Below are positions 52,299 through 61,524 of a stretch of 64,000 nt of DNA, piece after piece. Source of the DNA: Variovorax paradoxus (GTDB taxonomy: Bacteria; Pseudomonadota; Gammaproteobacteria; Burkholderiales; Burkholderiaceae_C). The position numbers and the translations under genes were made by a program. The stretch covers positions 868,001 through 932,000 of the forward strand of contig NZ_LR743508.1 of assembly GCF_902712855.1 (NCBI RefSeq), in the 5' to 3' direction. The first letter of the stretch is position 1, and each line of letters begins with the position of its first letter. The notes under the pieces are model-generated. The model searched no databases and was not told the DNA's origin. It saw nothing but the letters and a program-made list of their open reading frames with translations.

Positions 52299-54397
52299 AC
52301 GCGATGACCAATTTCCTGCGGCTGCCGCCGAACATGTTCGCCGGCGGCTCGCAGTTCAAGGGGCTGGCCGGGCCGGTGCTCATCATCCTCATCCTGAGCA
52401 TGATGGTGCTGCCGCTGCCGCCCTTCCTGCTCGACCTGCTGTTCACCTTCAACATCGCGGTGTCGGTGATGGTGCTGCTCGTGAGCATGTACACCATGAA
52501 GGCGCTCGACTTCGCGGCCTTCCCTGCGGTGCTGCTGTTCTCCACGCTGCTGCGCCTGTCGCTGAACGTGGCCTCCACCCGCGTGGTGCTCATGAACGGC
52601 CACACCGGCCCGGAGGCCGCCGGCAAGGTGATCGAGGCCTTCGGCCACTTCCTGGTGGGCGGCAACTTCGCGGTGGGCGTGATGGTCTTCATCATTCTCG
52701 TGCTGATCAACTTCATGGTGATCACCAAGGGCGCGGGGCGCATCGCCGAGGTGGGGGCGCGCTTCATGCTCGACGCCATGCCCGGCAAGCAGATGGCCAT
52801 CGACGCCGACCTGAACGCCGGCCTGATCGGCGAAGAGGTGGCCCGCAAGCGCCGTACCGAAGTGGCGCAGGAAGCCGACTTCTACGGCTCGATGGACGGT
52901 GCCAGCAAGTTCGTGCGCGGCGACGCCATCGCAGGCCTGCTGATCATGGTGATCAACATCATCGGCGGGCTGGTGGTGGGCATGCTGCAGCACGGCCTCG
53001 ACTTCTCGACCGCCGGCAAGACCTACACCCTGCTTGCCATCGGCGACGGTCTGGTGGCGCAGATCCCGGCGCTGGTGATCTCCACCGCGGCCGGCGTGAT
53101 CGTCTCGCGCGTGACCACCGACGAGGACGTCGGCAGCCAGCTCACGGGCCAGCTTTTTTCCAACCCGCAGGTGCTGTTCCTCACGGCCGGCATCGTCGGC
53201 CTGCTGGGCATGATCCCGGGCATGCCGAACCTGGCGTTCCTGCTGATCGCGGGCGGCCTGGTGTGGCTGGGCCGCCGCCTGCTCATGAACAAGCCCAAGG
53301 CGGCCGCGCAGCAGGCCGCCGCCGCGGCGCAGGCCGCGAGCGCCGCGCCCTCGGCCGAGATGGCCGAAGCCACCTGGGACGACGTGGCCATGGTCGACCC
53401 GCTGGGCATGCAGGTGGGCTACCGGCTGATCCCGCTGGTCGACCAGTCGCAGCAGGGCGAGTTGCTGGGCCGCATCAAGAGCATCCGCAAGAAGATCGCG
53501 CAGGAAGTCGGCTTCCTGGTGCCGGTGGTGCACATCCGCGACAACCTCGAGATCAACCCGAACACCTACATCATCAGCCTGAAGGATGTAGAGATCGGCC
53601 GCGGCGAGGCCTACCCGAACCAGTGGATGGCCATCAACCCCGGACAGGTGACCGGCTCGCTGCCCGGCACGCCCACGCGCGACCCGGCATTCGGCCTGGC
53701 GGCGGTGTGGATCGACGGCAGCCTGCGCCAGCAGGCGCAGGTCTACGGCTACACGGTGGTCGATGCCTGCACGGTCATGGCCACGCACCTGAACCACCTG
53801 ATCCAGACGCATGCCGCCGAGCTGCTCGGCCGCCAGGAAGTGCAGCAGCTGCTCGACCAGATCGCCAAGACCGCGCCCAAGCTCACCGAGGACCTCGTGC
53901 CGAAGGTGCTGTCGCTCAGCACGCTGCACAAGGTGCTGCAGAACCTGCTCGACGAGGAAGTGCCGATCCGCGACATGCGCACCATCCTCGACGTCATGGC
54001 CGAGCACGCGCCGAGCATCAAGGACCCGACCGAGCTCACCACGCTCACCCGCCTGGCGCTGGGCCGCGCGATCACGCAGCAGCTGTTCCCGGGCGAGAGC
54101 GAGATGCAGGTCATCGGCCTGGACGGCTCGCTCGACGGCGTGCTGCAGCAGGCGCTCACCAGCAGCAGCGGCATCGAGCCCGGCATTGCCGACAACCTGC
54201 TGCGCCAGGCGCAGGCCGCGATCGTGCGCCAGGAGCAGCTCGGCCTCGCACCGGTGCTGGTCGTGCAGCACTCGCTGCGCGTGCTGCTCTCACGTTTCCT
54301 GCGGCGCAGCCTGCCGCAGCTGAAGGTTCTTTCGCATGCGGAGATCCCTGATTCCCGCACCATCAAGATCACCGCCGCCATTGGAGGACGCACTTGA
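52295..54397 (+). CDS. flhA: Flagellar export gate protein FlhA
   Basis: 700 residues, the usual length. Eight membrane helices in the first ~330 residues with the FHIPEP signature region (VLLFSTLLRLSLNVASTRVVL; AVGVMVFIILVLINFMVITKGAGRIAEVGARFMLDAMPGKQMAIDADLNAGLI), then an Ala-rich linker and the cytoplasmic ring domain that receives chaperone complexes. Overlaps flhB and flhF by four bases each, so flhB-flhA-flhF are coupled. Confidence 0.98.
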   Translation: MNAMTNFLRLPPNMFAGGSQFKGLAGPVLIILILSMMVLPLPPFLLDLLFTFNIAVSVMVLLVSMYTMKALDFAAFPAVLLFSTLLRLSLNVASTRVVLMNGHTGPEAAGKVIEAFGHFLVGGNFAVGVMVFIILVLINFMVITKGAGRIAEVGARFMLDAMPGKQMAIDADLNAGLIGEEVARKRRTEVAQEADFYGSMDGASKFVRGDAIAGLLIMVINIIGGLVVGMLQHGLDFSTAGKTYTLLAIGDGLVAQIPALVISTAAGVIVSRVTTDEDVGSQLTGQLFSNPQVLFLTAGIVGLLGMIPGMPNLAFLLIAGGLVWLGRRLLMNKPKAAAQQAAAAAQAASAAPSAEMAEATWDDVAMVDPLGMQVGYRLIPLVDQSQQGELLGRIKSIRKKIAQEVGFLVPVVHIRDNLEINPNTYIISLKDVEIGRGEAYPNQWMAINPGQVTGSLPGTPTRDPAFGLAAVWIDGSLRQQAQVYGYTVVDACTVMATHLNHLIQTHAAELLGRQEVQQLLDQIAKTAPKLTEDLVPKVLSLSTLHKVLQNLLDEEVPIRDMRTILDVMAEHAPSIKDPTELTTLTRLALGRAITQQLFPGESEMQVIGLDGSLDGVLQQALTSSSGIEPGIADNLLRQAQAAIVRQEQLGLAPVLVVQHSLRVLLSRFLRRSLPQLKVLSHAEIPDSRTIKITAAIGGRT

Positions 54398-57000
54398 CTT
54401 CCCAACACACCGACGTGCGAACCACCGCACGCAAATTCGTCGCGGCCAGCAGCCGCGAAGCCCTGCGACTGGTGAGGGAGGCGCTCGGCGCCGACGCCAT
54501 CGTGCTCAGCCATCGCGTGCTTCCCGAGGGCGTCGAGATCGTCGCCATGGTCGAGGGCGAGATGCAGGACGTGGTCGGCACGGCCGCGCCCGTGGTGCCC
54601 GTTGCACCTGCCGTATCTGCAGCACCTGCGGTGCGCGTGGCGCCCGCGGCCCCGGCCGTTGCCGCCGCGCCGGTCGTGGCCACGGCTCCCATGGTGTCGA
54701 TGGCACCGGTGGCCCCTGCAGTTCCCGTGGCACCCGCGATGCCGGCGATGCCCGTGGCGCCCATCGCCCGCCCGGTGCCGCTGTCCCCCGTGGTGCAGAC
54801 CGCGCACTCGGTGTATTCCGCCACCGCGACGCCTGCAATGCAAGGTGCGCCGGCGGACACCGTGCTCAACGAACTGCACTCCATGCGCGGCATGATCGAG
54901 GAGCAACTTGCCAGCGTGGTGTGGAACGACAAGCAGCGCCGCGACCCGGTGCGCGGCCGCCTGCTGCGCACGCTGCTCGGCGCGGGCTTCAGCGCACGCC
55001 TGTCGAAGGCGATGCTCGAGAAGCTGCCCACCGGCCAGACCTACGCCGAAGGCATGGCCTACGTGCGCTCGGAGCTGATCCGCGCCGTGCCGGTGCATGA
55101 AGACGAGGACGCATTGTTCGCCCAGGGCGGCGTCTATGCACTGATGGGTCCGACCGGCGTCGGCAAGACCACCACCACGGCCAAGCTCGCCGCGCGCTGC
55201 GTGATGCGCTTCGGCGCGGACAAGCTCGCACTGGTCACCACCGACAGCTACCGGATCGGTGCCTACGAGCAGCTGCGCATCTACGGCCAGATCCTCAACG
55301 TGCCGGTCTACGCCGTGAAGGACGCGGCCGACCTGCACCTGGTGCTGCAGGACCTGCGCGACAAGCACATGGTGCTGATCGACACCGTCGGCATGAGCCA
55401 GCGCGACCGCGCCGTGCCCGAGCAGATCGCCATGCTGGGCCAGAGCCCGCGCCCGGTGAAGCGCCTGCTGCTGCTCAACGCCACCAGCCACGGCGACACG
55501 CTCAACGAGGTGGTGCACGCCTACCGCCACGGCAACGACCTGACCGGCTGCATCTTCACCAAGGTGGACGAATCGACGCACCCGGGCGCGCTGATCGACA
55601 CCGTCATCCGCCATCGCCTGCCGGTGCACTACATCTCCAGCGGCCAGAAGGTACCGGAGAACCTGATGCAGGCCGACCGCGCGCAACTGGTGGACAGCGT
55701 GTTCCAGCCGCGCCAGCACAACCCGCTGTTCGTGCCCGCCGAGAGCGACCTGCAGGAAGAGCCCGCAGGCGCCGCACCGTCGGCGCAGGTGGTGCAGGCG
55801 CAGGGCGAGGCCGACCGGCTGCGCCTGAAGTACCAGAACCTGATCCGTGCGATGGCGCACGATGCCCAGGAGCTCGCCACCACGGCCGGCGCCCTGGCCG
55901 GCGCGCAGATCGGCTTCGAGCGCGCCCGGGGCCTCTGGCGCCAGGCCGCAGATGAGGAGATCGGCCAGAAGGCCGTGCTGCAGGACCTCGCCGTGCATGC
56001 GCGCAGCGAGGTCGCCGCGGGCTGCGAGACCCATGTGCTCGCGCTGTCGGGCCAGGTCGGCCTGCGCTCCAACGAGGGCGGCGACGCCTACGAGTGCCAT
56101 GGCAGCCTGCTGCTGTCGGACCGCACGGGCCTGCCGCTCGCCGCGCCGAACCAGTGGCTCGCCACTGCCGCCACGCGCGGCATGAAGGATCCTTCGCGCA
56201 AGCCGGGTGCACGCCAGGCACCTTGGCTGCGCCAGCAGGATTTCGGCGGCAAGTCGCTGGTCCACATGCTGACGCGCCTGCCGGGCATCGAGGCCATGGT
56301 GCAGTGGCAGGCCGCCGGGCAGCGCTGGCTGTCGCGCGCGCCGGGCTCCACCGCCGTGATCGACACGCGCACCGGCGCACCCGACACGCTGGCCCGCCTC
56401 GACTTCGAGTTCGGCGAGGGCCGTCCGGCCCGGTACCGCGGCAAGTCCGCGCTGCGGTGCGAGGCCCATGTCGACGTGGTGCTGCGCTTCAACAGCGCCG
56501 CCGCGGCGGCCGGTGTCGAACGCGACGCCATGCCCGCATTGCGCTGCGTGGCCACGCGCATGCTCGATGCGCGCACCGGCAACGTGCTGGCGCAGGTCTA
56601 TGCGCTGTCGAACATCGGTGCGGAGGTGCCGGTTTCGCAGCTCTCGCAATGGCTGGCCTGGGCCGGCGACGCCGAGCCGTGCTTCCGCCTGCTGCGCGAA
56701 GGCGTGCAGATGGTGGGCGGCATCGGCGAACTCGGCGATCCGGTCAACATGAAGCGCCTGCTTGTGGCGGGCCAGATGACCACCACCGTGTGGCGCCTGC
56801 TGCAGGCGGACGGCGAATGGGCGGACCGCGCACGCACGCTGCTCGGCCAGCTCACCGGGCGTCCGGTGCGCAACGGCCGCGCCATGAGCGGTGGTGCGCT
56901 GTACGCGGGCGTGGGCAAGCTCTTCCTGCTGCTCGAAGCGCTCGGGACGGAATCGACCGCGCCGGTGCAGGTGCCGCGCGAGGCGGAGCAGCTGGGTTGA
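54394..57000 (+). CDS. flhF: FlhF GTPase fused to a C-terminal domain resembling a degenerate Tn5/IS4-type transposase
   Basis: 868 residues, about twice the usual FlhF. Residues 1-60 are the FlhF N-terminus, 60-150 a Pro/Val/Ala-rich linker, and 150-450 the SRP-type GTPase (GPTGVGKTTTTAKLAARC at 252; VTTDSYRIGAYEQL; VLIDTVGMSQRD; TKVDES). FlhF sets flagellar position and number and recruits early parts. Residues ~455-868 do not belong to FlhF. Motif order there matches Tn5-like transposases: an N-terminal helical part, VLALSGQVGL where VLxIxDTT is expected, CHGSLLLSDRTGLPLA....W, AVIDTRTG (Asp657) where xxDRE lies, LAQVYALSNI like WLLLTN, AEPCFRLLREG (Glu761) like IExFHxxxKxG, and NMKRLL...TTVWRLLQ like NLERxxxxxxxVAxRLLQL. 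The first catalytic Asp is replaced by Ser552, so activity is unlikely. The frame is uninterrupted and the composition matches its neighbours. Confidence 0.9.
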   Translation: MTSQHTDVRTTARKFVAASSREALRLVREALGADAIVLSHRVLPEGVEIVAMVEGEMQDVVGTAAPVVPVAPAVSAAPAVRVAPAAPAVAAAPVVATAPMVSMAPVAPAVPVAPAMPAMPVAPIARPVPLSPVVQTAHSVYSATATPAMQGAPADTVLNELHSMRGMIEEQLASVVWNDKQRRDPVRGRLLRTLLGAGFSARLSKAMLEKLPTGQTYAEGMAYVRSELIRAVPVHEDEDALFAQGGVYALMGPTGVGKTTTTAKLAARCVMRFGADKLALVTTDSYRIGAYEQLRIYGQILNVPVYAVKDAADLHLVLQDLRDKHMVLIDTVGMSQRDRAVPEQIAMLGQSPRPVKRLLLLNATSHGDTLNEVVHAYRHGNDLTGCIFTKVDESTHPGALIDTVIRHRLPVHYISSGQKVPENLMQADRAQLVDSVFQPRQHNPLFVPAESDLQEEPAGAAPSAQVVQAQGEADRLRLKYQNLIRAMAHDAQELATTAGALAGAQIGFERARGLWRQAADEEIGQKAVLQDLAVHARSEVAAGCETHVLALSGQVGLRSNEGGDAYECHGSLLLSDRTGLPLAAPNQWLATAATRGMKDPSRKPGARQAPWLRQQDFGGKSLVHMLTRLPGIEAMVQWQAAGQRWLSRAPGSTAVIDTRTGAPDTLARLDFEFGEGRPARYRGKSALRCEAHVDVVLRFNSAAAAAGVERDAMPALRCVATRMLDARTGNVLAQVYALSNIGAEVPVSQLSQWLAWAGDAEPCFRLLREGVQMVGGIGELGDPVNMKRLLVAGQMTTTVWRLLQADGEWADRARTLLGQLTGRPVRNGRAMSGGALYAGVGKLFLLLEALGTESTAPVQVPREAEQLG

Positions 57001-57010
57001 GGGGAATGCA

Positions 57011-57802
57011 ATGAGCAAGCTGGTTGCCGACCAGGCGGACGGATTGCGGCGCCTGCTGGCGCCGACGCCCACGCGCGTGATTGCCGTGGCGGGAATGGGG
57101 CAGGGCGCCGGCGGCACCACCGCCGCGATGAACCTGGGCGTGGCGCTGGTACAGCAGGGCCGCCGCGTGCTGCTGCTGGACGAGCACTGCCCGAAGGAAG
57201 GCTCGGCCTGCGACGTCTGGGCCATCGATCCGCTGGGCAACCTGGCCGACGTGGCGGGGGGGCGCCTCGCGCTCGGCAGCGCCGAGGTCGAGGCACCCAG
57301 TGGCGTGCACGTGCTGCCGGCGCCGCCCGGCGTGGCGCACGAATCCACCGATCCGCGCGCGCTGTGGCACGACGGCGTGGTCATCGTCGACGCGGCCTTC
57401 GACCGCGAGGGGCGGCTGTCGCCGCTCGCGCAGTCCGCAGACGACCTGCTGCTGGTGCTGAAGCCGCATCCCGCATCGGTCACTTCCGCCTACGCGGGCA
57501 TCAAGAACCTGCACTACGCGCACGGCCTGAAGCAGCTGCGCTTCCTCATCAACGGCGTGGTCGACATCGTGGCCGCGCAGCAGATCATGAACAACCTCGC
57601 CAATGCGGGAAGCCGCTATCTCGCGCTGTCGCTGCAGCCGGCCGGCATGGTGCGCTTCGACCCGCGCATCGCCGATGCGTGGCGGCTGAAGCAGACCATC
57701 GCCGAGGCCTTCCCCGCCAGCCCGGCCGCCGTGGACTTCCGGCGCATCGCCGACGACACGAGCCGCTGGCCATGGCGCACGGCCATGCCGCTGGCGGCCT
57801 GA
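57011..57802 (+). CDS. FlhG/FleN-like MinD-family protein lacking the Walker A lysines
   Basis: 263 residues from ATG 57011, ten bases after flhF. MinD/ParA-like fold: VIAVAGMGQGAGGTTAAMNLGVALVQQGRRVLLLDEH, HDGVVIVDAAFDREG, DDLLLVLKPHPASVTSAYAGIKNLHY, LRFLINGVVD. The P-loop that is normally GKGGVGKTT reads M-G-Q-G-A-G-G-T-T, so both the signature lysine and the P-loop lysine are missing. ATP binding or membrane cycling may be altered or lost. Position after flhF and before fliA is that of flhG/fleN, which limits flagellar number with FlhF. Confidence 0.85.
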   Translation: MSKLVADQADGLRRLLAPTPTRVIAVAGMGQGAGGTTAAMNLGVALVQQGRRVLLLDEHCPKEGSACDVWAIDPLGNLADVAGGRLALGSAEVEAPSGVHVLPAPPGVAHESTDPRALWHDGVVIVDAAFDREGRLSPLAQSADDLLLVLKPHPASVTSAYAGIKNLHYAHGLKQLRFLINGVVDIVAAQQIMNNLANAGSRYLALSLQPAGMVRFDPRIADAWRLKQTIAEAFPASPAAVDFRRIADDTSRWPWRTAMPLAA

Positions 57803-57838
57803 CCCGTCGAAGCGCAACAACGCAAAAAAAGGACGGCC

Positions 57839-58573
57839 GTGTACACCGCACAGGGAACCATCGACAAATCGCACCTGCTGGCGCAGCACCAGCCGCTGGT
57901 GCGTCGCATCGCGCTGCAGATGATGTCCAAGCTGCCTGCCAGCGTGGAGCTGGACGACCTCATCCAGGCCGGCATGCTGGGCCTGCTGGACGCCTCCAGC
58001 CGCTACCAGGACAACCGCGGCGCACAGTTCGAGACCTTCGTCAGCCAGCGCATCCGCGGCGCCATGCTCGACGAGCTGCGCGCCAGCGACTGGGGCTCGC
58101 GCGGCCTGCGGCAGCAGGCGCGCGGCGTCGAGAAAGCCATCCACGCGCTGGGCCACAAGCTCGGGCGCCAGCCCACCGAAGGCGAGATCGCCAAGGAGCT
58201 GAAGATGGACCTGGATGCCTACCAGTCGCTGCTGCAGGAGATCCAGGGCTGCCAGCTGCTGTACGTGGAGGATTTCTCCAAGGACGAGCCCGACAACCCC
58301 TTCCTCGACATGCACGCGCAGGACGCGCGGCAGGACCGCCGCGGCAGCGACGACCCGCTGGAGCAACTGCTCGAGAGCGGCTTCCGGCACCAGCTGGTGG
58401 ACGCCATCTCGGCGCTGCCGGAGCGCGACCAGCTGCTGCTGAACCTCTACTACGAGGAAGAACTGAACCTGCGCGAGATCGGCGCCATCCTCGAGGTGAG
58501 CCAGTCGCGCGTGTGCCAGCTGCACAGCCAGGCGATCAGCCGGCTGCGGGCGAAGCTGAAGGACCTGCTCTAG
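57839..58573 (+). CDS. fliA: RNA polymerase sigma-28 factor FliA
   Basis: 244 residues from GTG 57839. Sigma regions: 2 (DLIQAGMLGLLDASSRYQDNRGAQFETFVSQRIRGAMLDELRASDW), 3 (KLGRQPTEGEIAKELKMDLDAYQ) and 4 with the -35 helix-turn-helix (LNLREIGAILEVSQSRVCQLHSQAISRLR). It recognises the GCCGATAA promoters described here before fliC, flgK and several MCPs. The anti-sigma flgM is not in the window. Last flagellar gene of the cluster. Confidence 0.97.
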   Translation: MYTAQGTIDKSHLLAQHQPLVRRIALQMMSKLPASVELDDLIQAGMLGLLDASSRYQDNRGAQFETFVSQRIRGAMLDELRASDWGSRGLRQQARGVEKAIHALGHKLGRQPTEGEIAKELKMDLDAYQSLLQEIQGCQLLYVEDFSKDEPDNPFLDMHAQDARQDRRGSDDPLEQLLESGFRHQLVDAISALPERDQLLLNLYYEEELNLREIGAILEVSQSRVCQLHSQAISRLRAKLKDLL

Positions 58574-58706
58574 GGAGAGGTCACACCGTTTCTGGCGTCG
58601 CGCTGGCCGGCAAAGGGGCTGGCCGCCTGCCGATCGACGTTGTCTGTCAACGACGCGCGCTCCCGGCTGGCAAACGGGCGCGAAGGGAACGGCGAGGCTC
58701 GTTCCC

Positions 58707-60695
58707 TTGCCAAAGCCATCCAGAAAAACTCTTCCCAGGCCTCATTCGTCGCGCCCCATCGGCGACTACGCGCTGATCGGCTCGGCCCACAGTGCGGCGC
58801 TGGTGCACCGCGAGGGCGACATCGAATGGCTGTGCCTGCCGCGCTTCGATTCGGCCGCCATGTTCGCCAGCCTGCTCGGCGACAAGCGCAACGGCCACTG
58901 GACGATGCGCGCGCGCGGCGCGAACGGACGCAAGCCGCGCATCACGCGGCGCTACCTGCCCGGCACCGTGGTGCTCGAGACCACCATCCACACGGCCAAG
59001 GGCATCGCCACCGTCACCGACTTCATGCCGCGCCCCGACATGGACGGCACGCACGAGGTGGTGCGCATCGTGAAGGGCGTGCGCGGCACGGTGGCCATGC
59101 ACACCGAGTTCCGAATCCGCTTCAATTACGGCGAGTGGTGCCCGTGGATGGACCGACGCCACGGCGCGATATATGCCACGGCGGGGCCGGATGCGGTGCG
59201 CATCAGCTCTGGCGTGCCGCTGGTCAACGAGAACTTCGTGAGCTGCGCCGACTTCAGTGTGTCTGCCGGCCAGTCCATCGCTTTCAGCCTCGAATGGTTT
59301 CCGTCGCACCTGAAGCCACCCGTGACCCGCGACGCCAACGCGCTGCTGGCGCGTACCGTGGCGGAGTGGAGCGAATGGACCGACCGCTGCGGCTACCAGG
59401 GCGAGTTCCGCGAGCCGGTGATGCGCTCGCTGCTCACGCTCAAGGCGCTCACCTATGAGCCTACCGGCGGCATCGTGGCGGCGCCGAGCACCTCGCTGCC
59501 GGAGCTGCCGGGCGGCGAACGCAACTGGGACTACCGCTTCTGCTGGCTGCGCGATGCCGCCCTCACGCTGTATGCGCTGATCGGCTCCGGCTATGTGGAG
59601 GAAGCCAGCGCCTGGCGCTGGTGGCTGATGCGCGCGGTGGGCGGCTCGCCCGAGGAGCTGCAGGTGATGTACGGCCTGCATGGCGAACGCTCGCTCACCG
59701 AGCTCGAACTCGGCTGGCTGCCGGGTTACGAGGGCAGCAAGCCGGTGCGCATCGGCAACGGCGCACACGGGCAGCGCCAGCTCGATGTGTACGGCTCGGT
59801 CATTGCCGCCTTTCACGCGGCGCGGCGCGCGGGCCTGCCCGACATGGACAAGGTGTGGCCGCTGGAGCGCGCGATCGCAAGGCAGCTGGCGACGCTTTGG
59901 AAGGAGCCCGACTGCGGCCTGTGGGAGGTGCGCGGCGAGCCGCGTCACTTCGTGCATTCGAAGATCATGTGCTGGCTGGCCTTCGACCGCGTGATCGCTA
60001 GCGCGACCGAGTACGGGCTGGACGGCCCGGTCGAGCACTGGCGCGAGGTGCGCGACCGGATCCACGAGGAGGTGTGCGCGCGCGGCTTCGACGCGGCGAG
60101 CAATTCGTTCGTGCAGTACTACGGCGCCGACACGGTGGATGCGGCGCTGCTGTGGATGCCGCTGATCGGCTTCCTGCCAATCCACGACCCGCGTGTGCAA
60201 GGCACCATCGCGCGCATCGAGAAGGACCTGATCTTCAACGGGCTGGTCTACCGCTACCGCACCGAGAAGGGCGTGGACGGCCTGCAGGGCGGCGAGGGCG
60301 CATTCCTGGCATGCAGCTTCTGGCTGGCGAACGTGTACGTGGCCATGGGCAAGCTGCGCAAGGCGCGCGCACTGTTCAAGCGGCTGCTCGCGCTGGGCAA
60401 CGACCTCGGCCTGTTCGCGGAGGAATACGACCCGGTGGCGCAGCGTCAGCTCGGCAACTTTCCTCAGGCGTTCTCGCACGTGGGCCTGATCAACAGCGCG
60501 CATGCGCTGGTGTCGGCCGCGGGGGGCGTGTGGGAGCTCGCGGACCTCGACGGCAAGATGCCGCCGAAGAAGAAAAGGCCGCCGCCGGTCAAGGGCGCAA
60601 AGGCTGCCAAGGCTGCCGAGGCTGGCACGGTCGCCAGGGGCAGCAAGGCCAAGGCGATCAGGAAGTCGCGGCCGAAGAAAGCGCCTCGGGCCTGA
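58707..60695 (+). CDS. Glycoside hydrolase family 15 protein (glucoamylase/trehalase-like) with a Lys/Ala-rich tail
   Basis: 662 residues; no ATG precedes the conserved start, so TTG 58707 is used. The N-terminal beta domain begins RPIGDYALIGSAHSAALVHREGDIEWLCLPRFDS, typical of bacterial GH15. The (alpha/alpha)6 barrel carries the catalytic regions GGERNWDYRFCWLRDAALTLYAL and the C-terminal EEYDP (presumed catalytic base). Members hydrolyse alpha-glucans or trehalose; the substrate here is unknown. No signal peptide, so probably cytoplasmic. The last ~50 residues (PKKKRPPPVKGAKAAKAAEAG ... SRPKKAPRA) form a basic, low-complexity tail resembling histone-H1-like linkers. Confidence 0.88.
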   Translation: MPKPSRKTLPRPHSSRPIGDYALIGSAHSAALVHREGDIEWLCLPRFDSAAMFASLLGDKRNGHWTMRARGANGRKPRITRRYLPGTVVLETTIHTAKGIATVTDFMPRPDMDGTHEVVRIVKGVRGTVAMHTEFRIRFNYGEWCPWMDRRHGAIYATAGPDAVRISSGVPLVNENFVSCADFSVSAGQSIAFSLEWFPSHLKPPVTRDANALLARTVAEWSEWTDRCGYQGEFREPVMRSLLTLKALTYEPTGGIVAAPSTSLPELPGGERNWDYRFCWLRDAALTLYALIGSGYVEEASAWRWWLMRAVGGSPEELQVMYGLHGERSLTELELGWLPGYEGSKPVRIGNGAHGQRQLDVYGSVIAAFHAARRAGLPDMDKVWPLERAIARQLATLWKEPDCGLWEVRGEPRHFVHSKIMCWLAFDRVIASATEYGLDGPVEHWREVRDRIHEEVCARGFDAASNSFVQYYGADTVDAALLWMPLIGFLPIHDPRVQGTIARIEKDLIFNGLVYRYRTEKGVDGLQGGEGAFLACSFWLANVYVAMGKLRKARALFKRLLALGNDLGLFAEEYDPVAQRQLGNFPQAFSHVGLINSAHALVSAAGGVWELADLDGKMPPKKKRPPPVKGAKAAKAAEAGTVARGSKAKAIRKSRPKKAPRA

Positions 60696-60725
60696 ACACC
60701 GTACGGCCTTCGCCGGGCCGCGGCG

Positions 60726-61487
60726 TCAGAGGCTCGCGGTGATGCCGCCGTCCACATACAGGATGTGGCCGTTGACGAAGCTCGACGCGTCCGACGCCAG
60801 GAAGATGGCCGCACCGCCCAGTTCTTCCACCTCGCCCCAGCGCCCGGCGGGCGTGCGGCCCGAGAGCCAGCCCGTGAAAGCCTCGTCGGCCACCAGCGCC
60901 TGGGTGAGTTCCGTCTTGAAGTAGCCCGGGCCCAGGCCGTTCACCTGGATGCCATGCCTGCCCAGGTCGATGGCCATGCCCTTGGTGAGCATCTTCACCG
61001 CGCCCTTGGTGGCCGCGTAGGGCGCGATGCCGGGGCGTCCCAGTTCGCTCTGCACCGAGCACACGTTGATGATCTTGCCGCGCTGGCGCCCGACCATGCG
61101 TTGCGCGACGAAGCGGCCCACGAGGAACACGCTGTCGATGTTGGTGGTGGTGATCCTGTGCCACGCGTCGATCGGGAACTCGGCGAACGGGCCGCGGTGC
61201 TGCATGCCGGCGTTGTTCACCAGGATGTCGATGGCGCCGATGCCGTTCTCGATGGCGGCCACCCCGGCTTCCACCGCCGCGGCGTCGGTCACGTCGAAGG
61301 CCATCGATTCGGCTGCGATGCCCTGGGCACGCAGTGCGTCGCGCGCCGCGTCGAGGGCCACGGCGTCGCGTGCGTTCAGCACCACGCGCGCGCCCGCGTT
61401 GCCCAGTGCCACGGCCAGCGCGAAGCCGATGCCCTTGCTGGAGCCGGTGATGAGCGCGGTGCGCCCGGAAAGGTCGAACAGTTTCAA
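60726..61487 (-). CDS. Short-chain dehydrogenase, gluconate 5-dehydrogenase-like
   Basis: 253 residues, a classical SDR: cofactor motif TGSSKGIG (14-21), NNAG (91-94), catalytic Ser144, Tyr157 and Lys161 (YAATK). It is closest in pattern to IdnO/gluconate 5-dehydrogenases, which interconvert 5-keto-D-gluconate and D-gluconate (family knowledge). It is divergent from a 2-hydroxyacid dehydrogenase and an L-idonate dehydrogenase, which supports a sugar-acid pathway. The intergenic region carries repeated LacI-type operators. Exact substrate unproven. Confidence 0.85.
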   Translation of the reverse strand: MKLFDLSGRTALITGSSKGIGFALAVALGNAGARVVLNARDAVALDAARDALRAQGIAAESMAFDVTDAAAVEAGVAAIENGIGAIDILVNNAGMQHRGPFAEFPIDAWHRITTTNIDSVFLVGRFVAQRMVGRQRGKIINVCSVQSELGRPGIAPYAATKGAVKMLTKGMAIDLGRHGIQVNGLGPGYFKTELTQALVADEAFTGWLSGRTPAGRWGEVEELGGAAIFLASDASSFVNGHILYVDGGITASL

Positions 61488-61524
61488 GGGAAGCTCCTGC
61501 GGCGAAATGGGAATGGCTTTTTCA

